Source: Candidatus Lumbricidiphila eiseniae (GTDB taxonomy: Bacteria; Actinomycetota; Actinomycetes; Actinomycetales; Microbacteriaceae). Taken from it: 64,000 nucleotides of DNA. Positions within the stretch are counted from its first letter, which is position 1. Each line of letters opens with the position of its first letter. Both the position numbers and the translations under genes were made by a program. The notes beneath the pieces are model-generated. The model was not told the DNA's origin. It did not search any database and worked only from the letters and a program-made list of their open reading frames with translations. The stretch is taken from positions 1-64,000 of the forward strand of contig NAEP01000046.1 of the NCBI GenBank assembly GCA_002529645.1, read 5' to 3'. Shown here piece after piece: positions 1 through 9,647 of the stretch.

Positions 1-2160
1 GGTGGCACGTTGACGTGCACGGCTGGCTCGTATGTGGTGACGCAGGCTGATGTTGATCAGGGTCGTATTGAGGGCCGGGCATCTGCCTCTGGTCAAGCCC
101 CAACTCCCGCAGGGGGGACAGCCCCGATCCGAACGACCTCGGAGACCTCGTCTTCCGGGGTGGTGACGGTGACGCAGACTAAGGGATTGTCGGTTGTGTG
201 GGGTGCTGCTCCGACGGCGGCGCCTCGTGCGGGTGATCGTGTGTCGTATTCGTTTGTTGTGACCAACACGGGGAATGTGACAATGTCCGAGGTTCGGGTT
301 GAATATGCTGGGGTGTCGGGTCCTTCCTTGAATGTTGTGTGCCCGACTCAGTCGTTGGCTCCGGGTGGCACGTTGACGTGTACCGGGTCGTATACGATGA
401 CGCAGGATGATGTTGATGGTGGTCGTGTTTCGGGCGCTGTGAGGGCCTCTGGTCAGGCTCCGACACCGGCGGGAGGAACCGCTCCAGCACGGACAGTGTC
501 GCAGGTTATCACGGGGACTGCGGTGATTACACACTCTCCGGGGTTGTCGATTGTCAAGAGCGCGGCTCCGGCGACGGTGTCTCGTGTGGGTGAGAGTGTG
601 TCCTACTCATTTGTTGTGACCAACAACGGAAACGTCACAATGTCTGATATCCGAGTTGTGGACAACCTGGCGGATTCGGCGTTGACGGTCACCTGTCCGG
701 CTACCGGGCAGCCGTTGGCTCCGGGTGGCACGTTGACGTGCACGGCTGCGGCGTATGCGGTGACGCAGGCCGATGCTGATCGTGGTCGTATTGCGAGCAC
801 TGCGGTGGCCTCCGGTCGGGCTCCAGCTGTGGGAGGACTCGATCCGGAGCGGACGGTGTCGGAAGGCTCATCCTCCGGAGTAGTGACGGTGACGCAGACT
901 AGGGGATTGTCGGTTGTGAGGAGTGCTGCTCCGGTGACGGCGTCTCGTGCGGGTGATCGCGTGTCCTACTCGTTTGTTGTGACCAACACTGGAAACGTGA
1001 CGATGTCTGATGTTCGGGTTGTGGATGAGTTGGTGGCTCCTGCGGGTCCTGCGTTAAACGTGACGTGTCCGACTCAGTCGTTGGCTCCGGGTGCGACGTT
1101 GACGTGTACGGCTGCTGGTCCCTATGTGGTGAAGCAGGCTGATGTTGATCGTGGTCGTGTTGAGAGTCGGGCGGTGGCTTCTGGTCAGGGTCCAACTCCG
1201 GCGGGAGGGACTACTCCTGAGCGGACGGTGTCGGAAGGTTCCTCTTCGGGAACTGTGACGATTGCCCATACCCCGGGATTGTCGGTTGTCAAGAGTGCGA
1301 CTCCGGCGAGGGTGTCTCGTGCGGGTGAGAGTGCGTCCTACTCGTTTGTTGTGACCAACACGGGGAACGTGACGATGTCCGATATTCGGGTTGTGCATGA
1401 GCTGGTGGCTCCTGCCGGCCCTGCCTCGGCTGTTGTGTGTCCAGCTGCTGGGCAGCCATTGGCTCCGGGTGCCACACTGAGGTGTACGACTGCTCCGCAT
1501 GCGGTAAGACAGGCTGATGTTGATCGTGGTCGTGTTGTGGGTCACACGGTGGCCTCAGGCCAGGCTCCAACTGTGGGAGGAGTCGCTCCTGAGCGGACGG
1601 TGTCGGAGAGATCATCCTCCGGGACAGTGACGGCTGCGCGTGCTCCGGGGTTGTCGGTTGTGAAGAGTGCGACTCCGACGAGGGTGTCTCGTGCGGGTGA
1701 TCGTGTGTCGTATTCTTTTGTTGTGACCAACACGGGGAACGTGACGATGTCTGATATCCGGGTTGTGGATGACCTGGTGGCACCTGCTGGTCTTGCCTGT
1801 TCAGCTGCTAGTCAGACCTTGGCTCCGGGTGACACGCTGACGTGTGCGGCCGGCCAGTATGTGGTGACGCAGGCTGATGTTAGGCGTGGTCGTATTGCGG
1901 GCACGACAAAGGTATCGGGTCAACCGGTGACTCCCGCCGACGGCGCGGTACCGTCACGTACTGTGGCGGAGCCCTCGTCTGCTGACACCGGGGTCGTTGA
2001 GGTTATTGTGCCGAAGTCTGCTGCGAGTGGTTTAGCTCGAACCGGAGTCAGTCCGCTCATTCCGTTCGGTGGTGCCGGGGTGTTGATGCTTCTCGGTGGT
2101 GTGATTCTCCTCATCGCACGACGTCGTCAGGCTGCGAGCGCGCCACATACCACAACATAA
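1..2160 (+). CDS. DUF11-repeat cell-surface protein, C-terminal part (5' end outside window), LARTG sorting signal
   Basis: Frame is open to base 1 (GGTLTCTAGSY). Repeated 'GLSVVKSA.P...SRAGDRVSYSFVVTNTGNVTMSDIRVV' modules about 120 aa long. C-terminus LARTG + hydrophobic segment + RRR. Confidence 0.9.
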   Translation, partial: GGTLTCTAGSYVVTQADVDQGRIEGRASASGQAPTPAGGTAPIRTTSETSSSGVVTVTQTKGLSVVWGAAPTAAPRAGDRVSYSFVVTNTGNVTMSEVRVEYAGVSGPSLNVVCPTQSLAPGGTLTCTGSYTMTQDDVDGGRVSGAVRASGQAPTPAGGTAPARTVSQVITGTAVITHSPGLSIVKSAAPATVSRVGESVSYSFVVTNNGNVTMSDIRVVDNLADSALTVTCPATGQPLAPGGTLTCTAAAYAVTQADADRGRIASTAVASGRAPAVGGLDPERTVSEGSSSGVVTVTQTRGLSVVRSAAPVTASRAGDRVSYSFVVTNTGNVTMSDVRVVDELVAPAGPALNVTCPTQSLAPGATLTCTAAGPYVVKQADVDRGRVESRAVASGQGPTPAGGTTPERTVSEGSSSGTVTIAHTPGLSVVKSATPARVSRAGESASYSFVVTNTGNVTMSDIRVVHELVAPAGPASAVVCPAAGQPLAPGATLRCTTAPHAVRQADVDRGRVVGHTVASGQAPTVGGVAPERTVSERSSSGTVTAARAPGLSVVKSATPTRVSRAGDRVSYSFVVTNTGNVTMSDIRVVDDLVAPAGLACSAASQTLAPGDTLTCAAGQYVVTQADVRRGRIAGTTKVSGQPVTPADGAVPSRTVAEPSSADTGVVEVIVPKSAASGLARTGVSPLIPFGGAGVLMLLGGVILLIARRRQAASAPHTTT

Positions 2161-2170
2161 AGGCCCGGTT

Positions 2171-2204
2171 TGCAGCGGTCGGTAACAAAACCCCGACCGC
2201 TGCA
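2171..2204. terminator. Perfect 12-bp inverted repeat TGCAGCGGTCGG/CCGACCGCTGCA between convergent genes
   Basis: Read directly; lies just after the stop of the surface protein. Confidence 0.75.
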
Positions 2205-2297
2205 GGCCGGTCGTGCGCTGGGAATTCCCGACTGGGTTCGTACGAAGTTGAGAACTCGTGCCCGAGGATAGCGCTCGAGCTTGGGAGATGGGGAGTG

Positions 2298-3155
2298 TCA
2301 GCCGTAGAACCCGCGCAGCAGTGCTTCGGTTCCGGCGAGATGTTCCGCCATGGCAGATGCCGCGGCATCCGGCTGGCCACCTAGTACGGCCCTGACGATG
2401 GCAGCGTGCTGCTTGTTGGAGTGGGCGATGTTGGGGGTGAGCAGGGGAAACCCATCGAGCAGTTCATTGACGCGTGCACGAATATCCGCGACGAGGGGGA
2501 TAACGCTGGGTGCACCGATAATCTCCGCAAAGAGCAGGTGTAGGCGGGAGTCAGCGATACGATAGGTCGCGAGGGCGGCACCCTGACACTCCTGGTGGGC
2601 CCGCCAGATGCGGTCACGATCGCTTGCGCTGAGAGTACAGTCCGCGCTGCGCCGCGCAACGCCGACCTCCACTACCGAGCGGAGAGTGAGGGTGTCGGTG
2701 AGTCCGGCTGCGAAGAGCAAGGTATCCTCCCGATCTGGCACGGGGGACAGAGACGGGAGGATGTCCGCGACGAACGTTCCACCGTTACGGCCTCGTCGGG
2801 ACACCACCCACCCGGCTTCGGTGAGCGAGCCAAGGGCTTCGCGAAGCCTGTTGCGACTGATATCAAGCATGCTCGCAAGCTCACGTTCGGTCGGAAGGCG
2901 TTCACCGGGGGCGATCAGACCCAAGCGGATCGACTGTAACAGTCGCTGCAGGGTTTCTTCAAAGACATTCGCGCTGCGTGGAGCGGTGAGGAGCAATGCA
3001 GCGCTCAGGCGCCTACTAGGACCCTCTGTTCGGGTCGCATCGGTAGCGCTGGGCGCACTGGATACACCGGGTGCTGTGGGTTGGTCGGGTGTTTCGGGTC
3101 GATCGGGTGTTTCGGGTGTTTCGGGTGGAATCGGGGCCCGTGGGTCATCCATCAT
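2298..3155 (-). CDS. GntR (FadR-type) transcriptional regulator with Pro/Thr-rich N-terminus
   Basis: LLQSIRLGLIAPGERLPTERELASMLDISRNRLREALGSLTEAGWV winged-helix plus FCD-like C-terminus. Confidence 0.88.
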   Translation of the reverse strand: MMDDPRAPIPPETPETPDRPETPDQPTAPGVSSAPSATDATRTEGPSRRLSAALLLTAPRSANVFEETLQRLLQSIRLGLIAPGERLPTERELASMLDISRNRLREALGSLTEAGWVVSRRGRNGGTFVADILPSLSPVPDREDTLLFAAGLTDTLTLRSVVEVGVARRSADCTLSASDRDRIWRAHQECQGAALATYRIADSRLHLLFAEIIGAPSVIPLVADIRARVNELLDGFPLLTPNIAHSNKQHAAIVRAVLGGQPDAAASAMAEHLAGTEALLRGFYG

Positions 3156-3224
3156 CTGATCCTGAGTGTGCCCACCGCGACGGTATTTTCCGGGAAAGGA
3201 GGGAGAGGGGGAAAGAGGCCTGTG

Positions 3225-4013
3225 TCATAGCGGTGTGACGTAGGCCGAGCTGATTCCTCCGTCAACGAGAAACGTCGAGCCCGTGATAAACGACGAATCG
3301 TCACTCGCGAGGAACGCGACAGCCGCGGCGAGCTCCTCAGGTTCTGCAAAGCGGCCAACTGGAATGTGCACAAGTCGCCGCTGCGCACGTTCCGGATCCT
3401 TCGCGAACAGTTCTTGGAGGAGAGGGGTGTTCACCGGTCCCGGACAGAGCGCGTTGACGCGGATACCCTGTCGCGCGAACTGCACTCCAAGTTCGCGGCT
3501 CATTGCCAGCACTCCGCCCTTGGAGGCGGTGTACGAAATTTGCGAGGTCGCTGACCCCAGCACAGCCACGAAAGACGCCGTGTTAATAATCGAACCGCGT
3601 CCCTGCTTCACCATGTGCCTAATCGCGGCGCGCGAACAGAGATAGACCGATTTCAGATTGACATCCTGCACCTTCTGCCAGGCGGGCAACTCTGTGGTCT
3701 CGATCGAATCATCATCGGGCGGGGAAATGCCCGCGTTGTTGAACGCAACATCAACCGACCCGTAGACGCGGGCGGCTTCGTTGAAGAGATGGTTCACCTC
3801 GGTCTCTTCTGTCACGTTGACCCGCACAAAGAGTCCGTCAACAAGGGATGCCGCAGACTCTCCTGCGGTAGCATCCATGTCACCAATGACAACGCGAGCG
3901 CCCTCAGCAGCGAATCGTTTGGCGGTGGCGAGCCCGATGCCTGATCCGCCGCCGGTGACGATGGCAACCCGGCCAGCAAGGCGCTGTGTGAGATCGAGAC
4001 GAGGGATGGTCAT
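3225..4013 (-). CDS. SDR family NAD(P)-dependent oxidoreductase
   Basis: TGGGSGIG, NNAG, YTASKGG motifs. Confidence 0.92.
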   Translation of the reverse strand: MTIPRLDLTQRLAGRVAIVTGGGSGIGLATAKRFAAEGARVVIGDMDATAGESAASLVDGLFVRVNVTEETEVNHLFNEAARVYGSVDVAFNNAGISPPDDDSIETTELPAWQKVQDVNLKSVYLCSRAAIRHMVKQGRGSIINTASFVAVLGSATSQISYTASKGGVLAMSRELGVQFARQGIRVNALCPGPVNTPLLQELFAKDPERAQRRLVHIPVGRFAEPEELAAAVAFLASDDSSFITGSTFLVDGGISSAYVTPL

Positions 4014-4097
4014 AATGCTCCTTCGGAGGATGCGGCAGTATCAACGGGCGGTTGCGGGTGGCGAGGGATGGTCATCATGCTCCTTCGGGGGACGCGG
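4000..4097. repeat. CRISPR-like repeat-spacer-repeat (locus P): 4000-4035 and 4062-4097, period 62
   Basis: cgagggatggtcatMatgctccttcggRggaYgcgg, 33/36 identical; unique spacer 4036-4061. One copy covers the SDR RBS/start, the other the ALDH stop. Confidence 0.8.
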
Positions 4098-5487
4098 GAG
4101 TTGTGAGCACTGTACCGGTGGCCCCGGGATAGGGATCAACGGCAATAAATACATTCTTGGTTTCGGTGAATGCGAGTGGCGCGTCGGGACCGAGTTCCCG
4201 ACCGAGCCCGGACTGTTTGAATCCACCAAACGGGGTGGAGTAGCGCACCGAGGAGTGTGAATTTACTGAAAGATTTCCCGCTTCCACAGCGCGAGCAACG
4301 CGGATGCCGCGGCTGAGGTCACGGGTCCAGATTGACCCCGACAACCCGTAGCTGCTCGCGTTCGCAAATTCGATGGCATCAGCCTCATCTTCAAACGGGA
4401 ACACCGATACGACAGGGCCGAAGATTTCCTCGCGTGCGGCACGGGCATCACGAGCCGGGGTGAGCACGGTCGGCGGGTACCAGTTCCCGAGGCCCGTGGG
4501 GGCGGTGCCGCGGAACGCGACATCCCTCTCATCCGGAACGAACGCGGCCACTCGGTCACGATGGCTCGCGGTTACCAGCGGCCCCATCTCGGTGCCCTCG
4601 GCCGTCGGGTCGCCGACAACGACACCCTGCACGGCAGGCTCAAGCAGTTCCATGAACCGATCGTAGACGTTCCGCTCGACGAGGATGCGGCTGCGCGCGC
4701 AGCAGTCTTGTCCGGCATTCTCGAAGACACCGTAGGGCGCGGTGGCCGCCGCTTTTTCCAGATCAGAATCGGCGAACACGATATTCGCGGACTTGCCACC
4801 GAGCTCGAGGGTGACCCGAGTAATCTGCGTGGCACAGCCCGCCATAATGCGGCTGCCCACCTCGGTTGACCCCGTGAATACGATCTTACGAACCGTCTCG
4901 CTGGTGACAAACCGCTCGCCCACCACCGAACCTTTACCGGGCAGCACCTGGAACAACCCCTCGGGCAGTCCTGCCTCGAGACCGAGCTCCGCGAGTCGGA
5001 TGCTTGTCAGGGGGGTCCACTCGGCGGGCTTCAATACGACCGCGTTGCCCGCAGCGAGTGCGGGTGCAAAGCCCCACGACGCAATCGGCATCGGAAAGTT
5101 CCACGGTGTAATAACGCCCACGACGCCGAGTGGCTCAGCAAATGTGACATCCAAGCCACCCGCAACAGGGATCTGCCGCCCAAACAGTCGTTCCGGGGTT
5201 GCCGAGTAGTACTCGAGCACGTCTCGAACATGGCCTGCTTCCCACCGAGCCTGGCCGAGAGGATGTCCCGCATTCTGCACCTCCAACCCCGCGAGTTCTT
5301 CGATCGCGTCATCCACCGCGTCCGCGAAACGGCGGAGCAGCCGCCCCCGATCGGCGGGGGAGACCGCCACCCACTCGCGCTGTGCGCGGGAGGCGCGGGC
5401 AATTGCAGCATCCGTGGCCTCGACCGTCGTGGCCTCGACCGTGGTCACGATAGATTCAGTGGCGGGATTGATGATGGTGTAGCTCAT
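4075..5487 (-). CDS. Aldehyde dehydrogenase family protein
   Basis: LELGGKSANIVFADSD, ENAGQDCCARSRILVE, SGLGRELG motifs; start at MSYTIINPATES. Confidence 0.92.
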   Translation of the reverse strand: MSYTIINPATESIVTTVEATTVEATDAAIARASRAQREWVAVSPADRGRLLRRFADAVDDAIEELAGLEVQNAGHPLGQARWEAGHVRDVLEYYSATPERLFGRQIPVAGGLDVTFAEPLGVVGVITPWNFPMPIASWGFAPALAAGNAVVLKPAEWTPLTSIRLAELGLEAGLPEGLFQVLPGKGSVVGERFVTSETVRKIVFTGSTEVGSRIMAGCATQITRVTLELGGKSANIVFADSDLEKAAATAPYGVFENAGQDCCARSRILVERNVYDRFMELLEPAVQGVVVGDPTAEGTEMGPLVTASHRDRVAAFVPDERDVAFRGTAPTGLGNWYPPTVLTPARDARAAREEIFGPVVSVFPFEDEADAIEFANASSYGLSGSIWTRDLSRGIRVARAVEAGNLSVNSHSSVRYSTPFGGFKQSGLGRELGPDAPLAFTETKNVFIAVDPYPGATGTVLTTPASPEGA

Positions 5488-6347
5488 GCCGAGGTTCCTG
5501 TCGGGTGGGGAGGCGTGCAAAGGTGTTCTCGGGCAGCCCGGTATGCCCGTGCCGCCCTGATGAGCTCGCGGAAAATTCGCCGGTCGGACTGGTCTTCTTC
5601 CGGATGCCACTGCACTCCAATGGCAAAGTTCACTCCGGTGCACTCGACGGCCTCAATAACCCCGTCGGCGGACACCGCGGTCACCCGCAGATCGTGCGCG
5701 AGGGTGTCAACCGCCTGGTGGTGATAGACGGGAACGGTTATGTCCGGTTCTGAACCGTGCAGGATCGAGGCAAGAGTCGAGTCCGGCTTTATCGTGACCG
5801 GGACCCTGCCAAACTGTCCAGCACCGGGTTGATACGCCTCTGTGCCCACAGTGTCGGGCAGGTGTTGGATGAGGGTTCCGCCGAGCGTGACGTTCAGCAA
5901 TTGCATGCCGCGACAGATGCCGAGCAGCGGCAAGTGTGCCTCGAGTGCCGCCGCAATGAGCTGCTGTTCCCACTCATCACGATCGGTGCGCGGGGCGCTC
6001 GTGCGCTCGTGCGGACTCTGGCCGTATCGGGCTGGGTCAACGTCGGCACCACCGGTGATGATGAGTCCGTCGAGGGCAGCGAGCACCGAGCGGGCGATGT
6101 GCGCGGTGACCGGCTGCGGCGGCAGCAGGATCGCGATGCCACCGCAGTCGGTCACCCCGTCGAGGTACACCTTCGGCAGGAATGAGGCGGGCACGTCCCA
6201 GACGCCCGTCTGCGTCTGTTCGAGGTAGGTCGTCACGCCGATCAGCGGGGCGGTGGGGGTACCCGGAACCGGTGTGGTGGTGGCACCCGGAGCCGGGGTG
6301 GTGACCTCCGGCATCGAGTCATCCAGATCAGAGTCGTTCAAAGCCAC
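5484..6347 (-). CDS. Gamma-glutamyl-gamma-aminobutyrate hydrolase (PuuD-like, class I GATase fold)
   Basis: LLGICRGMQLLNVTLGGTLIQ; GVQWHPEE. Confidence 0.9.
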   Translation of the reverse strand: MALNDSDLDDSMPEVTTPAPGATTTPVPGTPTAPLIGVTTYLEQTQTGVWDVPASFLPKVYLDGVTDCGGIAILLPPQPVTAHIARSVLAALDGLIITGGADVDPARYGQSPHERTSAPRTDRDEWEQQLIAAALEAHLPLLGICRGMQLLNVTLGGTLIQHLPDTVGTEAYQPGAGQFGRVPVTIKPDSTLASILHGSEPDITVPVYHHQAVDTLAHDLRVTAVSADGVIEAVECTGVNFAIGVQWHPEEDQSDRRIFRELIRAARAYRAAREHLCTPPHPTGTSA

Positions 6348-7695
6348 GCACCCGCTCCCAGTCTGTGATCGTCGCCCCGAACGCGGCCAGCTCTACGCGG
6401 GCGTAGTTGAGGTAGTGGTCGACAACTTCGTCGCCGAATGCCTCGCGGGCAACGACTGATTGTTGGAACAGGTCGGCGGCTTCGGCCAGAGACGCCGGGA
6501 CCCGCGACACACCGCTCTCGTAGGCGTTACCGGCGAAGGCATCTTCGAGTTCAAGCTTATGGTCGATACCGTACAGACCCGCGGCGATCATGGCCGCGAC
6601 GGCGAGGTACTGGTTGACGTCACCACCGGGTACTCGGTTTTCCACGCGCATTCCGTGCCCGTGGCCGACAACACGGTAGGCGCAGGTGCGGTTGTCCAGT
6701 CCCCAGGCAAGGGCCGTGGGTGCAAACGAGCCGGGCACGTAGCGTTTGTAGGAGTTGATGTTGGGAGCCTGGAAGAGCGTGAACTCTCGCATGAGGGCGA
6801 GCTGGCCAGCAAGAAACTGTCGAAAGAGGGGGGACATCCCGTGCGGAGCATCCCGGTCAGCGAAAACGGCACTGCCATCGGTGCCACGCAGGCTGATGTG
6901 GATGTGGCAACTGTTTCCCTCCCGCTCGTCAAATTTTGCCATGAAGGTGAGCGATGCACCGTGCTTGTCAGCGATCTCTTTCGCACCATTTTTGTACACC
7001 GAGTGATTGTCGCAGGTGGTGAGTGCCTCGGCGTAGCGGAATGAGATTTCCTGTTGGCCGAGGTTACACTCCCCCTTGACTCCTTCGCAGTACAGGCCGG
7101 CGGCATCCATCGAGTTGCGGATATCGCGCAGCATCGGCTCCATCCGCGTCGACGCGAGCAGAGCGTAGTCGATGTTGTAGTCGCTGGCCGGGGTGAGGTC
7201 ACGGTAGCCCTTGCGCCACGCCTCGCGGTAGGTGTCGTTAAAGACAAGAAACTCCAGTTCGGTGCCGACAAACGCGGTGAGGTCACGTTCGGCCAGGCGC
7301 GCCAATTGGCGCTGCAGGATGCGCCGGGGTGATGGTTCGACCGGGGAGGCGTCTGACCAGCGCAGGTCGGCGGTGACCAGGGCGGTTGCTTCCAGCCAGG
7401 GGACCAGTCGCAGGGTGGTGAGGTCGGGGACGAGCACCATATCGCCGTATCCGCGCTCCCAACTCGACATCGCATAACCGCCAACGGTGTTGTTCTCAAC
7501 GTCCACTGCGAGGAGGTAATTGCAGGCCTCGGCACCGTGTTCGGCGATGTCCTCAAGGAACAGTCTTGCGGATGTGCGTTTGCCGACAAAGCGTCCCTGC
7601 ATGTCGGCGAAGGCGACGATGACGGTGTCAACCTGTCGAGCATCAACGGTCGTGCGTAGGTCGTCGAGGGTGAGGTATCCGGTCGGCGGGTTCAT
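6328..7695 (-). CDS. Glutamine synthetase-like gamma-glutamyl-amine ligase (PuuA/GlnA4 class)
   Basis: CNYLLAVDVENNTVGGYAMSSWERGYGDM; KGECNLGQQEISFRY; NSYKRYVPGSFAPT; RVVGHGHGMRVENRVPGGDVNQYLA. Confidence 0.9.
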   Translation of the reverse strand: MNPPTGYLTLDDLRTTVDARQVDTVIVAFADMQGRFVGKRTSARLFLEDIAEHGAEACNYLLAVDVENNTVGGYAMSSWERGYGDMVLVPDLTTLRLVPWLEATALVTADLRWSDASPVEPSPRRILQRQLARLAERDLTAFVGTELEFLVFNDTYREAWRKGYRDLTPASDYNIDYALLASTRMEPMLRDIRNSMDAAGLYCEGVKGECNLGQQEISFRYAEALTTCDNHSVYKNGAKEIADKHGASLTFMAKFDEREGNSCHIHISLRGTDGSAVFADRDAPHGMSPLFRQFLAGQLALMREFTLFQAPNINSYKRYVPGSFAPTALAWGLDNRTCAYRVVGHGHGMRVENRVPGGDVNQYLAVAAMIAAGLYGIDHKLELEDAFAGNAYESGVSRVPASLAEAADLFQQSVVAREAFGDEVVDHYLNYARVELAAFGATITDWERVRGFERL

Positions 7696-7750
7696 CGGTG
7701 ATTCCTCCGTACGTGGGCGGCCCGGGGATGGCCGAGGTGGGAACCCCGCT

Positions 7751-7898
7751 GCAAAAAGGTCTTGCTTCCGACCATTACATCACAGGAGGGACGGGTAGCG
7801 GTATGGTTGCGGCAGCCGGATTCGGCGACTTCGCAGCTTCCGGTTGGTGATGAGGTCGCTAGGAAAATGCAAAAAGGTCTGTACTCCGACCTTTTTGC
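7751..7898. promoter_or_regulatory. Two palindromic operators GCAAAAAGGTC-N8-GACC(TTTTTGC) in the divergent ligase/permease promoter region
   Basis: 7751-7773 (right half GACC only) and 7869-7898 (full 11-bp arms); identical left arms and 8-nt gaps. Confidence 0.75.
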
Positions 7899-7979
7899 CG
7901 TCTATAGTCATCCCCAGCATTGCAGTTCGAACAAGCCAACCTCCCTGCTTGGGACGAGCCTATGAGGAGACCAGTATTC

Positions 7980-9554
7980 ATGTCGAAAGATACTCTGAAA
8001 ACATCAGGTGCAACATACACACGAGTCGATAGCGGCTATTTTGAAAAACGTCGGCTTGCGCGGTCAACGGGGGTGTGGGGCCTCTGGGGCCTTGCCGTCG
8101 CCGCGGTTATCTCGGGCGATTTCTCAGGATGGAATGCCGGGTTGACGTTTGGTGGCTTTGGCGGGATGCTCATTGCCTTTGCCATTCTCATCGTCATGTA
8201 CTACGGGCTTATCTTCGCCATCGGAGAGATGTCCTCGGCGATGCCACACACGGGTGGGGCCTACTCGTTTGGGCGAGCGGCGATGGGCCCGTGGGGCGGT
8301 TTCGTGACGGGTCTTGCCGAGTCGATTGAGTATGTTGCAACAACCGCCGTTATCGTCTTCTTCTCGGCGTCATACGCAGACTCCATCGCGAAAGATCTTC
8401 TGGGTATCACAACCGAGGGAACCGTGCTTCCAGGATGGCTGTGGTACGTCATTCTCTACGTCGTGTTCATCGCCATCAACGCCGCAGGAGCGAAAATCTC
8501 GTTCGTGTTCGCCATCGTTGTCTCGATCATCTCGATTACGATCATCCTGGTGTTCTCGGGGATGGCAGTCTTCAGCGGTGCGTTCTCGTGGGACAAGCTG
8601 TGGGACATTGCCGCGGATGCCGGACAATCGGCGTTCCTCCCACACGGCATATGGCCCGCTCTTCTCTTCACGCTACCGTTCGCGATGTGGTTCTTCCTCG
8701 GGATTGAGGAGTTGCCACTGGCTGCTGAGGAATCACACAATCCGGTCCGGGACATCCCTCGCGCCGGACTGATTGCGCGCGGTACGCTCATTGTCACCGG
8801 TCTGCTCGTGCTTTTTCTCAACACCGGTGTGGTCGGGGCTGGCAAGACCGGTGAGAGTGGTGAGCCCCTGCTAGACGGATTCCGAGTCATATTCGGAGAC
8901 GGCGCGAAATCGGCCGCCGCTGTCCTCTCACTGTTCGCGCTCATTGGTCTGCTCGCCTCGCTGCAGGGGATCATGTTTGCCTACGGACGTAACATGTATT
9001 CACTCTCCCGTGCCGGGTACTACCCGAAGTTCTTCTCACTGACGGGAAAACGGCAGACACCCTGGGTTGCACTTATTGTGGGGGCGGTGATCGGGTTTGT
9101 TGCGCTCGTCGTTGTAGATCTGCTCAAGGCGGCGGGTGGCGATGATGGCGCTGGTGCGACCGCCGGTTCAATTGTGCTCAACATTGCAGTGTGGGGGGCG
9201 GTCGTTGCCTACCTCATGCAGATGGTGTCGTTTGTTATTCTGCGTCGCCGGTTCCCGAACGCGAAGCGTCCGTATCTGAGCCCCTGGGGCGTGCCCGGTG
9301 CCGTTGCGGCGGGTATTATTGCGGCACTCATCTTCGTGGGTACTCTCATCAACACAGCATTTCAACCGGCGATTATTGCGATTGCCGTTGTCTACGTTGT
9401 GATGCTTGCCTTCTTTGCCCTCTGGGGACGGCACCGGCTCATTCTGTCACCGGAGGAAGAGTATGCGATTACCGGTGGGTTACACGGCGATCCGCAGGAG
9501 GAGGGCCTTGGCGGTGCCGTAGAGAGTGAAATTCTCGCCGCCGGGAAGAAGTAG
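7980..9554 (+). CDS. APC-superfamily permease, ethanolamine-permease type
   Basis: GVWGLWGLAVAAVISGDFSGWNAGLTFGGFGGMLIAF...MSSAMPHTGGAYSF; about 12 hydrophobic segments. Confidence 0.85.
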   Translation: MSKDTLKTSGATYTRVDSGYFEKRRLARSTGVWGLWGLAVAAVISGDFSGWNAGLTFGGFGGMLIAFAILIVMYYGLIFAIGEMSSAMPHTGGAYSFGRAAMGPWGGFVTGLAESIEYVATTAVIVFFSASYADSIAKDLLGITTEGTVLPGWLWYVILYVVFIAINAAGAKISFVFAIVVSIISITIILVFSGMAVFSGAFSWDKLWDIAADAGQSAFLPHGIWPALLFTLPFAMWFFLGIEELPLAAEESHNPVRDIPRAGLIARGTLIVTGLLVLFLNTGVVGAGKTGESGEPLLDGFRVIFGDGAKSAAAVLSLFALIGLLASLQGIMFAYGRNMYSLSRAGYYPKFFSLTGKRQTPWVALIVGAVIGFVALVVVDLLKAAGGDDGAGATAGSIVLNIAVWGAVVAYLMQMVSFVILRRRFPNAKRPYLSPWGVPGAVAAGIIAALIFVGTLINTAFQPAIIAIAVVYVVMLAFFALWGRHRLILSPEEEYAITGGLHGDPQEEGLGGAVESEILAAGKK

Positions 9555-9647
9555 TCGCACAGCTCAGATGGTGGATGCCTCGGTGGCAGTGTTCCCCGGG
9601 GCATCCGTCGGGGTGGGGTGGCGGTGCGGCTTTATCGATGCTCTCTC

